From Planctomycetota bacterium (GTDB lineage: Bacteria > Planctomycetota > UBA8108 > JACQVS01): a stretch of 64,000 nt of DNA. The stretch lies in contig JANQLS010000076.1 of assembly GCA_028280485.1 (NCBI GenBank), positions 16,458-80,457 on the forward strand, read 5' to 3'. This document shows, in pieces, positions 1 to 8,838 of the stretch (positions are counted from its first letter, which is position 1; the number at the start of each line of letters is the position of its first letter). The position numbers and the translations under genes are program-made. A model generated the notes under the pieces. The model saw only the letters and a program-made list of their open reading frames with translations, did no database searches and had not been told where the DNA came from.

Positions 1-3000
1 GGTCTTCAGTTCGCTCTCTCAGTGGAGGCAAGGTGATCACCTCTCCTTGAATTCTTGAGAGGAAGTCTTTTCGAATCGAATCTCTTTCAAGGAGCTCTTC
101 ACGTTGGAGTAAACTTGAAGAGACGACGCGAAAATCTACTTCGACTTCATGGGAGCTTCCGAGGGGGCGTACTTTCTTCTGTTCGATGACTCTCAGTAAT
201 TTGGATTGAACCGTCGGGGGGAGATCTTCGATGCGATCGAGATAAAGGGTGCCTCCCATCCCATTGACTAAAAGGCCATCGCGGTCACTTTCAGCTCCTG
301 AAAATGCGCCTTGAGCCACGCCGAAGAGCTCACTTTCGATCAAGGCTTCGGGTAGCTCGCAGCCTTGACCCATGAAGGGAGCTTGGGAGCGGCGACTCAC
401 TTGATGGAGGAATCGAGCGAAGAAATCTTTTCCAACTCCGTGTTCTCCGGTGAAGAGGACGGGGATATCGGTGTTCGCTAAGCGTCTCACTTTAGACACG
501 ATTTCTTTCATGCTTGAGCTTTGAAAGATTTCGATAGCTTCTAAATCAAAATTTCCCTCTCCGAGTGAGCGACGGAGTTCGAGAGGCTCTTGGCGCTGGC
601 TGATCACCGCGGTTTCAAGTTGACTCTTCTGCTGGATTAAATGAGTGTGAAGGCTTCTCAGCTCTTCGCTGAGTTGCACGCGTTGTTGTTTTTCTTTCTC
701 CGCTTCGTGAGACAATTGATGCGCATGGATGGAATAGCTAAGAAAAGACTTCAAACAGCCCACGAGCGATTTTCGAAATGTTAATAGGTCTTCTAACTCG
801 GTAGCATCTTTAAAGCTGACAAACAAAAGTGGGGCAGAACGTGGGGGATGAAAATTCGGCAGGCGAACGAGAGCCCAGTGACTTTGGAATTGATCTTCCC
901 CCGTCTCACGAACGGAATTCAAAATTTGGTGATCTTGGACGCAGTTTGAAAAAGAGGCTTCATCCGAGCCTGCTGCAGTCAGTATCTCGGGTAAGTTCGA
1001 ACTGGGTACTCCTAGTAAGCTTAAGCAATGAAGATCACAACCTTGTCTCAGGTACTCTAAGGAATCTGGATTGGGGTAAGCAGCCTGCTCCTTAAGCGAG
1101 GGGGGCGCTTGATTAAGAGTATCCAGAAGGAATTTAAAGGATTCAAAAAACTGAGGCATGTGAATCAGATCATCCAGTGGAGAGGGAATTGAATAAAGCT
1201 CATTTACTTTTTGCCTGATTTGACAGTTTGGCGAAGTCTCTTGCTCTCTGTGATTCGGTCGATGCTTAAGTAAGAAAGGCTCCAGTTTATCCGGATGCTC
1301 TAAGCCTCGTCGGGCTTTGAGAAGGGCTGTTGCAAATTCTAATTTGAAACTTCTCGCGTTGTCTATTCTCTTCCAACTAAGAGATCTCAGGATGAGTGCT
1401 TTCGCCTGGAGGGATTCCCAGAAACTTGCTTCCGGCTGCTGGAAAAATGGATTCAAATCTGCTTCCTTGAGCTCATCATCTGAAAATATTACTTTTGAAA
1501 CTTGATTCAAAAGGTTGAAGGGCATCTTTTGGCTTTTTGATCCCGTTGAGAAGTCTTGCTGAAACCAATTAAGAAGATTTCCTGTAATGCGTGGGTGACG
1601 GGCTTGAGCAACGATTTCTAGAATAGAAAGTGATGCTAAGAATTGATAAGTTGATTGTCCCAAGTTTTTCGCCTGCCGATAAGCGAGCTTAAATTCATGA
1701 AGCTGTTGCGAAAGAGTAGGGGAGGGGTGAGTGAACTCAGAACTCAAAAGTTGGGCACTCAAAAACATCAAGAGAGGAGTCTGTTGATGGTCGATGAGTC
1801 CTGATTGCGCTTCTTGAAAATGTTTTTTGGCCCGTTCAAGTTCACCGATTTCTAAAAAGATCCTCGCCACCCCTAAGTGGGCTCTCGAAATCTGTCGAGC
1901 TAAATCGAGGGTTTTAGACTCGTTCAATCCTTCTAAGCGAACTCGTAAGGCTTTGTCAAATCGCCCGAGAGACAGGTACACATCTCCGAGATTGAAAAGC
2001 GCATTCAATCGAACGGTGGGGTCGATCAATCGGTTTTGCCTCAAGACTCTCTTAAGATAGCGAAGGGCCAGTAAGTGATTTCCCTCTTGTTTGGCGATCA
2101 CTTCTAAACCCATCAGAATAGGAGTTCGATAGCGGTTGGGTCCCAAGCGCTCACTCATTTGTCGGGCTTCTTCAAACCGGGCCTTGGCTTCTTGAAGATG
2201 GCCGAATTTGAAACTTAAGGTGGCCAGATTGACGAGAGTTTTTAATTCCCCGAAGGTATCTGAGTTTTGTTTACAAATTTCCCAGGAGCGTTGAAATGAG
2301 GCTTGGGACGCCGAGTAGTTTCCTTGACGCGCGTGAAGAGTTGCCAGTTCGTGAGTAGCCCGTTCTTCTAATTCAAGGTGACTTAATCGGTGCGCCAAGA
2401 GTTCAGCTTTTTTTGAAAGGAGCACGGCGAAATCGAGGTTGTCGTTTTCAGCTTCGATGGCCGCCCAGTTAGCCAGGAGAGCGGTCATGACTAAGGACTT
2501 CAAATTGGGACTAGCACTTGAATGCTGGTCTTCCATTAACTTCTTGGCTAAAGAGCTTCGTTTTTTTAAATCACCCTGAGGAGATTGTAGGCCCGAGAGT
2601 TTCGATTGAATAAAGAGGAACAAACGAATCGCGTGAAGGACTTCACGATTCCTATTAGCAGCTTGAAGGACTTCTTCCATTTCCTGAAGGAAGTCTTCTA
2701 GTTTTGAGTTGTCGGTAAGGTCAGAGCTCAAGGCGATCAGCTCTCGAAGGATGAAAAGCTTTTCCCGTGAGTTCCTCGCCAAAGAGTTTAAGGATTGGCA
2801 GTGCTGGTAGATGACTTGAAGGTCTTTTTTAGTGGCTCCGAGGGATCTCGCATTACGTGAGGCTCTAATGGCCAACCAAAAGAGCTTAGCTGGTTGTTGA
2901 TTTTGTTTTTGAAGTAATTGATCGATGGTCTTTAAAAGAGGCTTGAGCTCTGTTTGGGTCGAGCAATGCCTCAGCGCGAGTTTCAACACCGAGACCGCTC

Positions 3001-5104
3001 GAGAAAGCTCAGCGTTCTGAGCTAGAAGAAGCGCATGATGCGGGACATCAGCCTGAATGAGAGTCAGCCTTTTGAGTTCTTCTCTTTGGAAAAGCTTTGA
3101 AAAATTTTTACGAAGGGATATCGAATGAGGCGACTCCTTGAGGCCACTCGAGGTTTGTTGAACTCTTTGAAGAGCTGGATTCAAAACGGAATAAAAAGCG
3201 ATATCTTCCCTATTCCATTTTTGAATTTCTCCAGTCCAGAGTCCTTTTTCAAAGAACTCTTTAGGATCCCTTAAGAATTCGCTCACTTCGGAGTGAAGTG
3301 TCGATTTGGGGTTGAGAGATTCGATAAAGGACTCAACGAGCTGATGCCATTCTCGAAGGGTGAGGTGGATACCCAAAAGAGATTCGAATAACTCAAAAAG
3401 ATTCGACTTCGTTTCAGTTTCAAGAGGCGGATTTAAATCTGAAGATTGAGAACTTTGATCTAAATTGGTGATTTTCTCTTCCCAATCGGGAGGAACGATA
3501 AACTCCCCTTCGGAATTTTTTCCAGACCCAGCTGTAGAAAGAGATTGAAGCAGTCTCATGAACTCTCCCGGCAAACCCCGACTCTTTTCATAGAGATGAG
3601 TGAATACGTTTTCGGGGAGAATTTTCGATTGAAAAAAAAGTTGAGCGAATTGAAGCGAGGCTTCCTTTTTGAGAGGAAAAATTTGAAGAGAATTCGTTCG
3701 GAGGGAACTCAAGCTGAATTTCTCGTCGTCGAGTGGAGCCGTTGTTTCGATAATGATTCGAGACTTAAAGCCGGGTGCTTGAATTTTTGAAACTTCTTCT
3801 AAGAGATGAAGCACGGGTTTCGATTTGAGAATCGATTCGATAGACCCAATATAGATGAGGAGCTTCTCTTGAGAGAGTTTTTCTAACCAAGTCAAAAGGG
3901 CGCCGGGCTGTGAATGTTGACTGCCTAAATTTTCTTCTAGGGTACTTAGGGCTCGGCTTTCTTCCTTAAGAATGAGAGTTGTCATTCCTTCGAGCTGAGC
4001 TTCGGCTAATACCTCTTTGATGATCGTCGTTTTACCAACTCGTTTTTGGCCATAAAGGTTAAATAGCCCTGAGGTATCTACTGACAGAGGCTCTTGTAAC
4101 CAAGTGCTGAGAACCTCAATTTCTTGAGTTCTCCCAACACAGCGAGTTATAGTTTTTGATGCTAATGTTGAAGGACGATGTTGAAATTGTCTTTTGAGGA
4201 AACTCGTCACTTCTTGAGTCGTAAAACGATCTTCTCGGCGAGGCTGAGTGAGTTGCTTGAGAAGTTCGATGAAAGCTCTTGGTACTGAAGAAAAGTTTCC
4301 TTCCAAGGTTGCTGGTTTTTCGGAGTTGAGCCATTTTTCATGGCTATCCAACTGATCGATACGGAAGGGAAGTCGACCTTGAGCCGCGTGGAAAAAGCTT
4401 AAGCCCAGGGCGAAGAGATCATCAGAAATCGCTCCATCTTGCTGTTGAGGATGGGGGAGATAAGCCGGTGTTCGTTTTCTTCGAATTCCTTGAGAGAGTG
4501 CTCCCCGCTGAGAGCCGGCTCCACCGAAATCGATAACCGTTAACTTATAATCTGATGGCTTCGTCGATTGTTTTGACGATGTTGAGCTGATGAGAAGGTT
4601 CGATGGTTTAATGTCACCGTGGTAGGCACCGGCCTGATCGATTGCAGTGAGGGCATCGAGTCCATGATGGAGCAATGTGACCCACGTTTCTGGAAACTTT
4701 TCGAGAGGATTGTCTGAGGCCCAACTGAGGAGATCAACTCCTTGAATCAATTCCGAAGTGAAATAAGCTCCACGTTCATTCTTTAAGAAACCAAAATCGA
4801 TCACTCTACTGATCGATGGATGTGACAATTTTCTAAGCCACCTAAATTCATCGCCGATGGCGGATATCTCTTCAGGACGCAATCCCGAAAATTCAATGAT
4901 TTTTAGGGCAACACTTTCCTCAGTTCCCTTTGCTTGAGCTTCGAAAACACTTCCCTCTCCTCCCTCACCCAATTTACGTATCAAGTTATATTGCCCCTCG
5001 AGCCAAGAAGATTCAGGAATGGACTGATCCTGATCTATTGGCGAAATCCCTTTGAGGGGATTAGAAGATGAAGAGGGAGCCTTGGAGGCATCGGATGGAT
5101 TCAT
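1..5104 (-). CDS. Ser/Thr kinase - ATPase - TPR - sigma54 AAA+ hybrid regulator (3' end cut)
   Basis: One reading frame runs leftward without a stop from the ATG at 5104 to base 1 (at least 1701 codons); I checked the frame at seven points. In order: a Ser/Thr kinase with HGDIKPSN (H162) and DFG (D192); a P-loop ATPase module (GQKRVGKTT, about residues 352-360) like the AAA/STAND modules of signalling proteins; a long TPR-like helical region (about 800-1200); a GAF-like stretch and coiled coil; and a sigma54-type AAA+ domain (Walker A near 1550, GAFSGA loop near 1597, LPPLRER near the edge). A C-terminal HTH, if present, lies outside the window. Such kinase-sigma54 hybrids occur in planctomycetes and myxobacteria and are taken to activate sigma54 promoters in response to signals. 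The central loop has Ser instead of the usual Thr of GAFTGA. Domain calls are firm; the regulon is unknown. Confidence 0.9.
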   Translation of the reverse strand, partial: MNPSDASKAPSSSSNPLKGISPIDQDQSIPESSWLEGQYNLIRKLGEGGEGSVFEAQAKGTEESVALKIIEFSGLRPEEISAIGDEFRWLRKLSHPSISRVIDFGFLKNERGAYFTSELIQGVDLLSWASDNPLEKFPETWVTLLHHGLDALTAIDQAGAYHGDIKPSNLLISSTSSKQSTKPSDYKLTVIDFGGAGSQRGALSQGIRRKRTPAYLPHPQQQDGAISDDLFALGLSFFHAAQGRLPFRIDQLDSHEKWLNSEKPATLEGNFSSVPRAFIELLKQLTQPRREDRFTTQEVTSFLKRQFQHRPSTLASKTITRCVGRTQEIEVLSTWLQEPLSVDTSGLFNLYGQKRVGKTTIIKEVLAEAQLEGMTTLILKEESRALSTLEENLGSQHSQPGALLTWLEKLSQEKLLIYIGSIESILKSKPVLHLLEEVSKIQAPGFKSRIIIETTAPLDDEKFSLSSLRTNSLQIFPLKKEASLQFAQLFFQSKILPENVFTHLYEKSRGLPGEFMRLLQSLSTAGSGKNSEGEFIVPPDWEEKITNLDQSSQSSDLNPPLETETKSNLFELFESLLGIHLTLREWHQLVESFIESLNPKSTLHSEVSEFLRDPKEFFEKGLWTGEIQKWNREDIAFYSVLNPALQRVQQTSSGLKESPHSISLRKNFSKLFQREELKRLTLIQADVPHHALLLAQNAELSRAVSVLKLALRHCSTQTELKPLLKTIDQLLQKQNQQPAKLFWLAIRASRNARSLGATKKDLQVIYQHCQSLNSLARNSREKLFILRELIALSSDLTDNSKLEDFLQEMEEVLQAANRNREVLHAIRLFLFIQSKLSGLQSPQGDLKKRSSLAKKLMEDQHSSASPNLKSLVMTALLANWAAIEAENDNLDFAVLLSKKAELLAHRLSHLELEERATHELATLHARQGNYSASQASFQRSWEICKQNSDTFGELKTLVNLATLSFKFGHLQEAKARFEEARQMSERLGPNRYRTPILMGLEVIAKQEGNHLLALRYLKRVLRQNRLIDPTVRLNALFNLGDVYLSLGRFDKALRVRLEGLNESKTLDLARQISRAHLGVARIFLEIGELERAKKHFQEAQSGLIDHQQTPLLMFLSAQLLSSEFTHPSPTLSQQLHEFKLAYRQAKNLGQSTYQFLASLSILEIVAQARHPRITGNLLNWFQQDFSTGSKSQKMPFNLLNQVSKVIFSDDELKEADLNPFFQQPEASFWESLQAKALILRSLSWKRIDNARSFKLEFATALLKARRGLEHPDKLEPFLLKHRPNHREQETSPNCQIRQKVNELYSIPSPLDDLIHMPQFFESFKFLLDTLNQAPPSLKEQAAYPNPDSLEYLRQGCDLHCLSLLGVPSSNLPEILTAAGSDEASFSNCVQDHQILNSVRETGEDQFQSHWALVRLPNFHPPRSAPLLFVSFKDATELEDLLTFRKSLVGCLKSFLSYSIHAHQLSHEAEKEKQQRVQLSEELRSLHTHLIQQKSQLETAVISQRQEPLELRRSLGEGNFDLEAIEIFQSSSMKEIVSKVRRLANTDIPVLFTGEHGVGKDFFARFLHQVSRRSQAPFMGQGCELPEALIESELFGVAQGAFSGAESDRDGLLVNGMGGTLYLDRIEDLPPTVQSKLLRVIEQKKVRPLGSSHEVEVDFRVVSSSLLQREELLERDSIRKDFLSRIQGEVITLPPLRERTED

Positions 5105-5188
5105 AACATCAATTTTCTCACTCTCGGGATAAAGAGTCCAAGGCTGAAATTTTAGATTGAGGGGGAGAGGCCCAAATTCCTTGAGTTA

Positions 5189-5256
5189 TAGCCAAATTCA
5201 CCAGAATTTGAGTGGGATTGATTCTCGGTAGCCAAATTCGCCAGAAATTGGGTGGG
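5189..5256. repeat. R3 short repeat, two direct copies
   Basis: Two 28-base units starting TAGCCAAATTC (5189-5216 and 5229-5256) lie 40 bases apart between the kinase-hybrid gene and uppP. They share the TAGCC(A/G)AA start and a TTTGG/TTGGG-like segment with sequence near 6254 and with the palindrome at 58862-58925. Function unknown; they lie in the divergent promoter region. Confidence 0.6.
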
Positions 5257-5390
5257 GGAACTTTAAAGTAGATGAACTCATCCACCGATGTTCGAAAGAG
5301 GATGATTGAAATGAGTTTGAAGGACCGGTAAAGTTTGCGCTCATTCAATCGAAGATCAACAACGCATTCAATTTTAAGAAGTGAACCGAA

Positions 5391-6182
5391 ATGGAATTGC
5401 CTGAAGTGTGGAAAGGCGCGATCCTCGGGATCGTTCAAGGCTTGACGGAATTCTTACCGATTTCATCGAGCGGCCATCTCATCGCTAGTAAAGAGATCCT
5501 TGGATTTCAGGAGGCCGGTCTTACTTTCGATGTCGCTTTGCATGTCGCCACCCTCGCTGCGGTTATTTTCTATTTCCGAAAAGACATCTTAACTCTTCTG
5601 AAGAGCTCCAATCGGATTCGGTTCTTGATGATCATCGCCTTGGGAACGATTCCCGGAGTGGCTTTAGGAATTTTTCTCAGCGACTGGAGAGATACGGTCT
5701 CCCCATGGTTTGTCGTCGGCGGCTGGACTTTTTCGGCGACTTATCTTTTGTTCTCCAAAGGGAGAGGGGGCGAAACGCAACACGGGGATGTTTCCTGGTG
5801 GCAAGGACTGGGGGTAGGTTGTGCTCAGGCACTCGCACTGTTTCCTGGGGTTTCTCGGGCCGGTTCCTCGATTACTTGTGGTTTGTGGTTAGGGCTTTCG
5901 AGGGAATCAGCCGCAAAGTTTTCATTCTTATTATCGATTCCCATCGTGAGTGGTGCGGGCCTCAAAAAGGCCTATGATTTATATAAAACCCAAGAGGGGA
6001 GCCTCGGAGATGCCCTCGGCGCTCCCTTGATCGCGGGGATGGTTTTATCCTTCCTCGTCGGTCTTGGGGCTATTTTTATTCTGATGAAAGTCTTGAGAGG
6101 CAATAGCTTTCACCGCTTCGGTTGGTACAACCTTTTTGCTGCAGTTGCTTTCGGTTTATTCTTATTTTTAAAAGGCTCCTGA
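5391..6182 (+). CDS. uppP: Undecaprenyl-diphosphatase (UppP/BacA)
   Basis: A 263-residue polytopic membrane protein of normal family length. It dephosphorylates undecaprenyl diphosphate to recycle the lipid carrier for peptidoglycan and O-antigen synthesis; high dosage gives bacitracin resistance in other bacteria. The first signature, EFLPISSSGH (residues 20-29), carries the conserved Glu and Ser cluster. The second, PGVSRAGSSIT (about 151-161), matches the PGxSRSG active-site loop with Ala at the second Ser. Hydrophobic segments fill most of the rest. The ATG at 5391 puts the conserved N-terminus at the usual place. It is divergent from the kinase hybrid and stands alone on this strand. Its presence fits an organism with peptidoglycan, as does the mre cluster downstream. 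Confidence 0.96.
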   Translation: MELPEVWKGAILGIVQGLTEFLPISSSGHLIASKEILGFQEAGLTFDVALHVATLAAVIFYFRKDILTLLKSSNRIRFLMIIALGTIPGVALGIFLSDWRDTVSPWFVVGGWTFSATYLLFSKGRGGETQHGDVSWWQGLGVGCAQALALFPGVSRAGSSITCGLWLGLSRESAAKFSFLLSIPIVSGAGLKKAYDLYKTQEGSLGDALGAPLIAGMVLSFLVGLGAIFILMKVLRGNSFHRFGWYNLFAAVAFGLFLFLKGS

Positions 6183-6336
6183 TTTCCCAACCTTATGAGC
6201 TTGAATGTTTGGGGGCGAAATCCTTAAGATTTCTAAAACTTGCGTGTTTCCCGTAGCCAAATTTGGTCCATATACGCCCGCTTTAAATCAGCTCTTAATC
6301 GCCCTCATCTCCCCTCAATTCACGAGGAGCTTTACT

Positions 6337-7203
6337 GTGCGAACATCTCTCATCCTCTTGCTCGTCATCGCCAGCTTCGGTTGTAATACCACCATGACCT
6401 CATCCGATTCTCTAAACTTAACTCTTCGCTCTCGCGATAAAACCACGGGAGAAATTTCAATTCAAGACACGAAGTGGGACCCGAAGAAAACCGCACTCGT
6501 GATCTGTGATATGTGGGATGATCACTGGTGTAAAGGAGCGGCGAAAAGAGTGGTTGAACTGACGGGTCCGGTAAATCAACTCGTTGAGAAGGCGCGAGAA
6601 CAAGGGGTGTTCATCGTTCATGCTCCCAGTTCGACGGTTTCTTTTTATGATGGCACACTGCAACGCAAGTTAGCTCAAGAAGCTTCTTTTCATAAAACTC
6701 CGAAGCCCCTTTCTACGGAAGATCGTTGGGGAACGAAATGGTGCTACCCCGATAAAGAACGGGGTGAACCAGAAATGCCGATCGACGATTCGGATATGGG
6801 TTGCGACTGTAAAGAGAAATGTGAAATTAGAAGTGCCTGGACGCGTCAAATCAAATCGATCGATATTAAAGATGGGGACGCCATCACGGACAACGGCCAG
6901 GAGGTCTACAACCTCTACAAAGAACGGGGCATTGAAAACGTGATCATCTGCGGGGTGCATCTCAACATGTGCGTGCTCGGCCGTCCCTTTGCCATTCGAC
7001 AAATGGTGCAGCAAGGTATGAACGTAGCTTTGGTACGGGATTTAACTGACACCATGTACAACTCGCAAAAAGCGCCTTTTGTGAATCACTTCAGTGGTAC
7101 GGATTTGGTCGTTGCTCACGTCGAGAAGTATTGGTGCCCCAGCTTTGAGAGCTCCGATATTTTAGGCGGGAAGGCGTTTGTTTTTTCTGAAGACAAGCGT
7201 TAA
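6337..7203 (+). CDS. Isochorismatase-family cysteine hydrolase, predicted lipoprotein
   Basis: The frame opens at 6205, but I choose the GTG at 6337: AGGAG lies eight bases upstream, and the 288-residue product then starts with a lipoprotein signal ending in ASFGC. The rest is an isochorismatase/nicotinamidase-type alpha/beta fold: Asp in VICDMWDD (D58), a candidate catalytic Lys (K178, IDIKDGDAI) and the nucleophile Cys in HLNMC (C212). Family members hydrolyse nicotinamide, isochorismate or N-carbamoyl amides; the substrate here cannot be read from the sequence. An exported, lipid-anchored location is unusual for the family but seems common in planctomycetes (recollection, not checked). Its stop overlaps the convergent BASS gene by four bases. 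Confidence 0.88.
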   Translation: MRTSLILLLVIASFGCNTTMTSSDSLNLTLRSRDKTTGEISIQDTKWDPKKTALVICDMWDDHWCKGAAKRVVELTGPVNQLVEKAREQGVFIVHAPSSTVSFYDGTLQRKLAQEASFHKTPKPLSTEDRWGTKWCYPDKERGEPEMPIDDSDMGCDCKEKCEIRSAWTRQIKSIDIKDGDAITDNGQEVYNLYKERGIENVIICGVHLNMCVLGRPFAIRQMVQQGMNVALVRDLTDTMYNSQKAPFVNHFSGTDLVVAHVEKYWCPSFESSDILGGKAFVFSEDKR

Positions 7204-8228
7204 GACCTGGAGGCACTTTCTTTAGCTCTTCGTCTCTTCAATATCTCAATTAATACGGCCCCGGTGATGATGCACCAGAGGGCGAAGAGCGCCGCAGGCA
7301 CTGCCACTCCCTCTTTATCTTCGAAGGCACCCACGGCTAAGACCACTCCCATACCTGCGTTTTGCATGCCCACTTCGATGGAGAGGGTGATCTTTTGTTG
7401 AGTCGTTAAACCATAGAGTCCACCTAAGAGACCACCTAATATAAATCCCAAGGCGTTCACTATGACGACTCCGAAGGCGATGATGAAGGTCGTTTCTTTG
7501 AGATGGCTATGGGTCCATTGAACGACGAAAGCGCAAATCAAAACGATTGAGATCACAGCTACGACGGGTGAAGCTTGTTCGAAGAACTCTTTTCCTTTGG
7601 GATAGAGAACTCTTAAGCTTAATCCCGCTAAGAGGGGAATCGCCACTGTCCAAGCGAGTTTCCAGATTTGAGGGAGGAGGTCGAGTTGAATCGTCGCGCC
7701 CGCAAGCGTCACCACTAATATTGGGGTGAGAAAAACAGCGATCACCGAAGCGAAGCTCGTTAGGGTTACGGAGTAAGCGGCGTCTCCTTTGGCCAAATAA
7801 GTTAGTACGTTACTCGTCATGGCTCCCGGGGCGCAGCCAACGACGATAAACCCTAAAGCGATATCGGGATGAAACTGAAAGGTTTTCGTCAATCCGAAGG
7901 CGAGTAAGGGCATGACGCTGAATTGTGTCAACAAACCCAACAACACGGCTTTGGGATGCGTTGCCAAGATCTTAAAGCTCTTAGGATCGATCACTGTCCC
8001 CACACTGAACATCGTGAAGGCAAACAACCAATTGAAGATTGCCTGATCCCAAATCGCGAAGATCGATTGACTTTTCTCAAGCGGTGTTTCTGACAGAAAT
8101 CCTCCCAAGAAAAATCTCAGCGAGTATTGCGTCCACTCAAAATCCCCCGGGCGATAAAAAGCCCATACTCCGATGATGATCACCCAGATGGGGAGTAGTG
8201 CGGTAAAGGTGGAGAGGGATTTTTTCAT
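7200..8228 (-). CDS. Bile acid:sodium symporter (BASS) family transporter
   Basis: A 342-residue polytopic protein with the BASS/SBF fold. Visible landmarks are FTMFSVGTVI in the first half, GFIVVGCAPGAMTSNVLTYLAKGDAAYSVTLTS (given here only as the G-C-PGA-SN core, about residues 125-140) and EVGMQNAGMGVVLA near the C-terminus; the last two are the crossover segments that bind sodium and substrate. Bacterial members carry bile acids, pantoate, pyruvate-like acids or other organic anions with sodium. The start at 8228 is an ATG followed by a short cytoplasmic stretch and the first membrane helix. It converges on the isochorismatase-like gene with a four-base overlap, so the two do not share a transcript. 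Substrate unknown. Confidence 0.9.
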   Translation of the reverse strand: MKKSLSTFTALLPIWVIIIGVWAFYRPGDFEWTQYSLRFFLGGFLSETPLEKSQSIFAIWDQAIFNWLFAFTMFSVGTVIDPKSFKILATHPKAVLLGLLTQFSVMPLLAFGLTKTFQFHPDIALGFIVVGCAPGAMTSNVLTYLAKGDAAYSVTLTSFASVIAVFLTPILVVTLAGATIQLDLLPQIWKLAWTVAIPLLAGLSLRVLYPKGKEFFEQASPVVAVISIVLICAFVVQWTHSHLKETTFIIAFGVVIVNALGFILGGLLGGLYGLTTQQKITLSIEVGMQNAGMGVVLAVGAFEDKEGVAVPAALFALWCIITGAVLIEILKRRRAKESASRS

Positions 8229-8411
8229 GGGGGAGAAGCGTTCTAACGCGTGGATATAATTGATTGAGTTTAGAACTTTAGATTCTACAAAATTTTTTGC
8301 TGAAGTTCAGGGGGACATATCTGAATTCTTTAGTTGTGATCGATGTGCAGTGAGTGATTTAATTTGCGGTGTATAGAAGATTGAATTATTTCATTAGATC
8401 TAAGGCAACTA

Positions 8412-8650
8412 TTCGCCAAGGGCTGAAAGCCCGTAACTTCATAGCCCAGGGCAGAGCAGCGAAGCTGCGCCGCCCTGAGTAAACATCATCTCGAAACAAA
8501 GCCCTGTAAGGGCGACAGTATCAAGGAGGAATCTCGCCCCAAGATTTACTGACGCCCTTACAGGGCTCGACCGTCTTTCAAATTTCAACCCAGGGCGACG
8601 CTTCGCTTTGCCCTGGGCTATAAACTAGCAGGCTTTCAGCCCTTGGCGAA
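8412..8650. repeat. R4 triple-nested palindromic element
   Basis: Three pairs of inverted arms are nested in order: 8412-8431 with 8631-8650 (20 bp, perfect); 8442-8452 with 8610-8620 (11 bp); 8500-8514 with 8553-8567 (15 bp, core GCCCTGTAAGGGC). The element can fold into one long branched cruciform. Similar GCCC-CTGTAAGGGC repeats are scattered in many bacterial genomes (recollection, not checked here). No coding potential is seen inside. The flanking parts of the 8229-8752 gap hold nothing I recognise. Confidence 0.8.
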
Positions 8651-8752
8651 ATGGCCCGGCTTGAAACGAATTTAAATTTCAATATTTCCCATCGGGGTTC
8701 AATAACAGAGCCCTTCGTGTCTCCTATTATAATTTCTACACCAACATTCCAT

Positions 8753-8797
8753 AAAAAAAGAGCCAAGGCACTCACTGAGTGACCTGGCTCTTTTAGT
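8753..8797 (-). terminator. Rho-independent terminator, bidirectional form
   Basis: An A-tract, a stem AAAAGAGCCA ... TGGCTCTTTT with inner pairs CACTCA/TGAGTG, and a T-tract follow each other. It lies 42 bases past the stop of the peroxidase-like gene, and the symmetrical A and T tracts could stop transcription from either side. Confidence 0.85.
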
Positions 8798-8838
8798 TTT
8801 AAATCAAAGACAAGAATTCAGTTTAAGGTTGCGTCGGC

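Noticed and set aside
6205..6336. N-terminal 44-residue extension of the isochorismatase-like protein
   Set aside because: The lipoprotein signal and AGGAG site place the start at the GTG at 6337.
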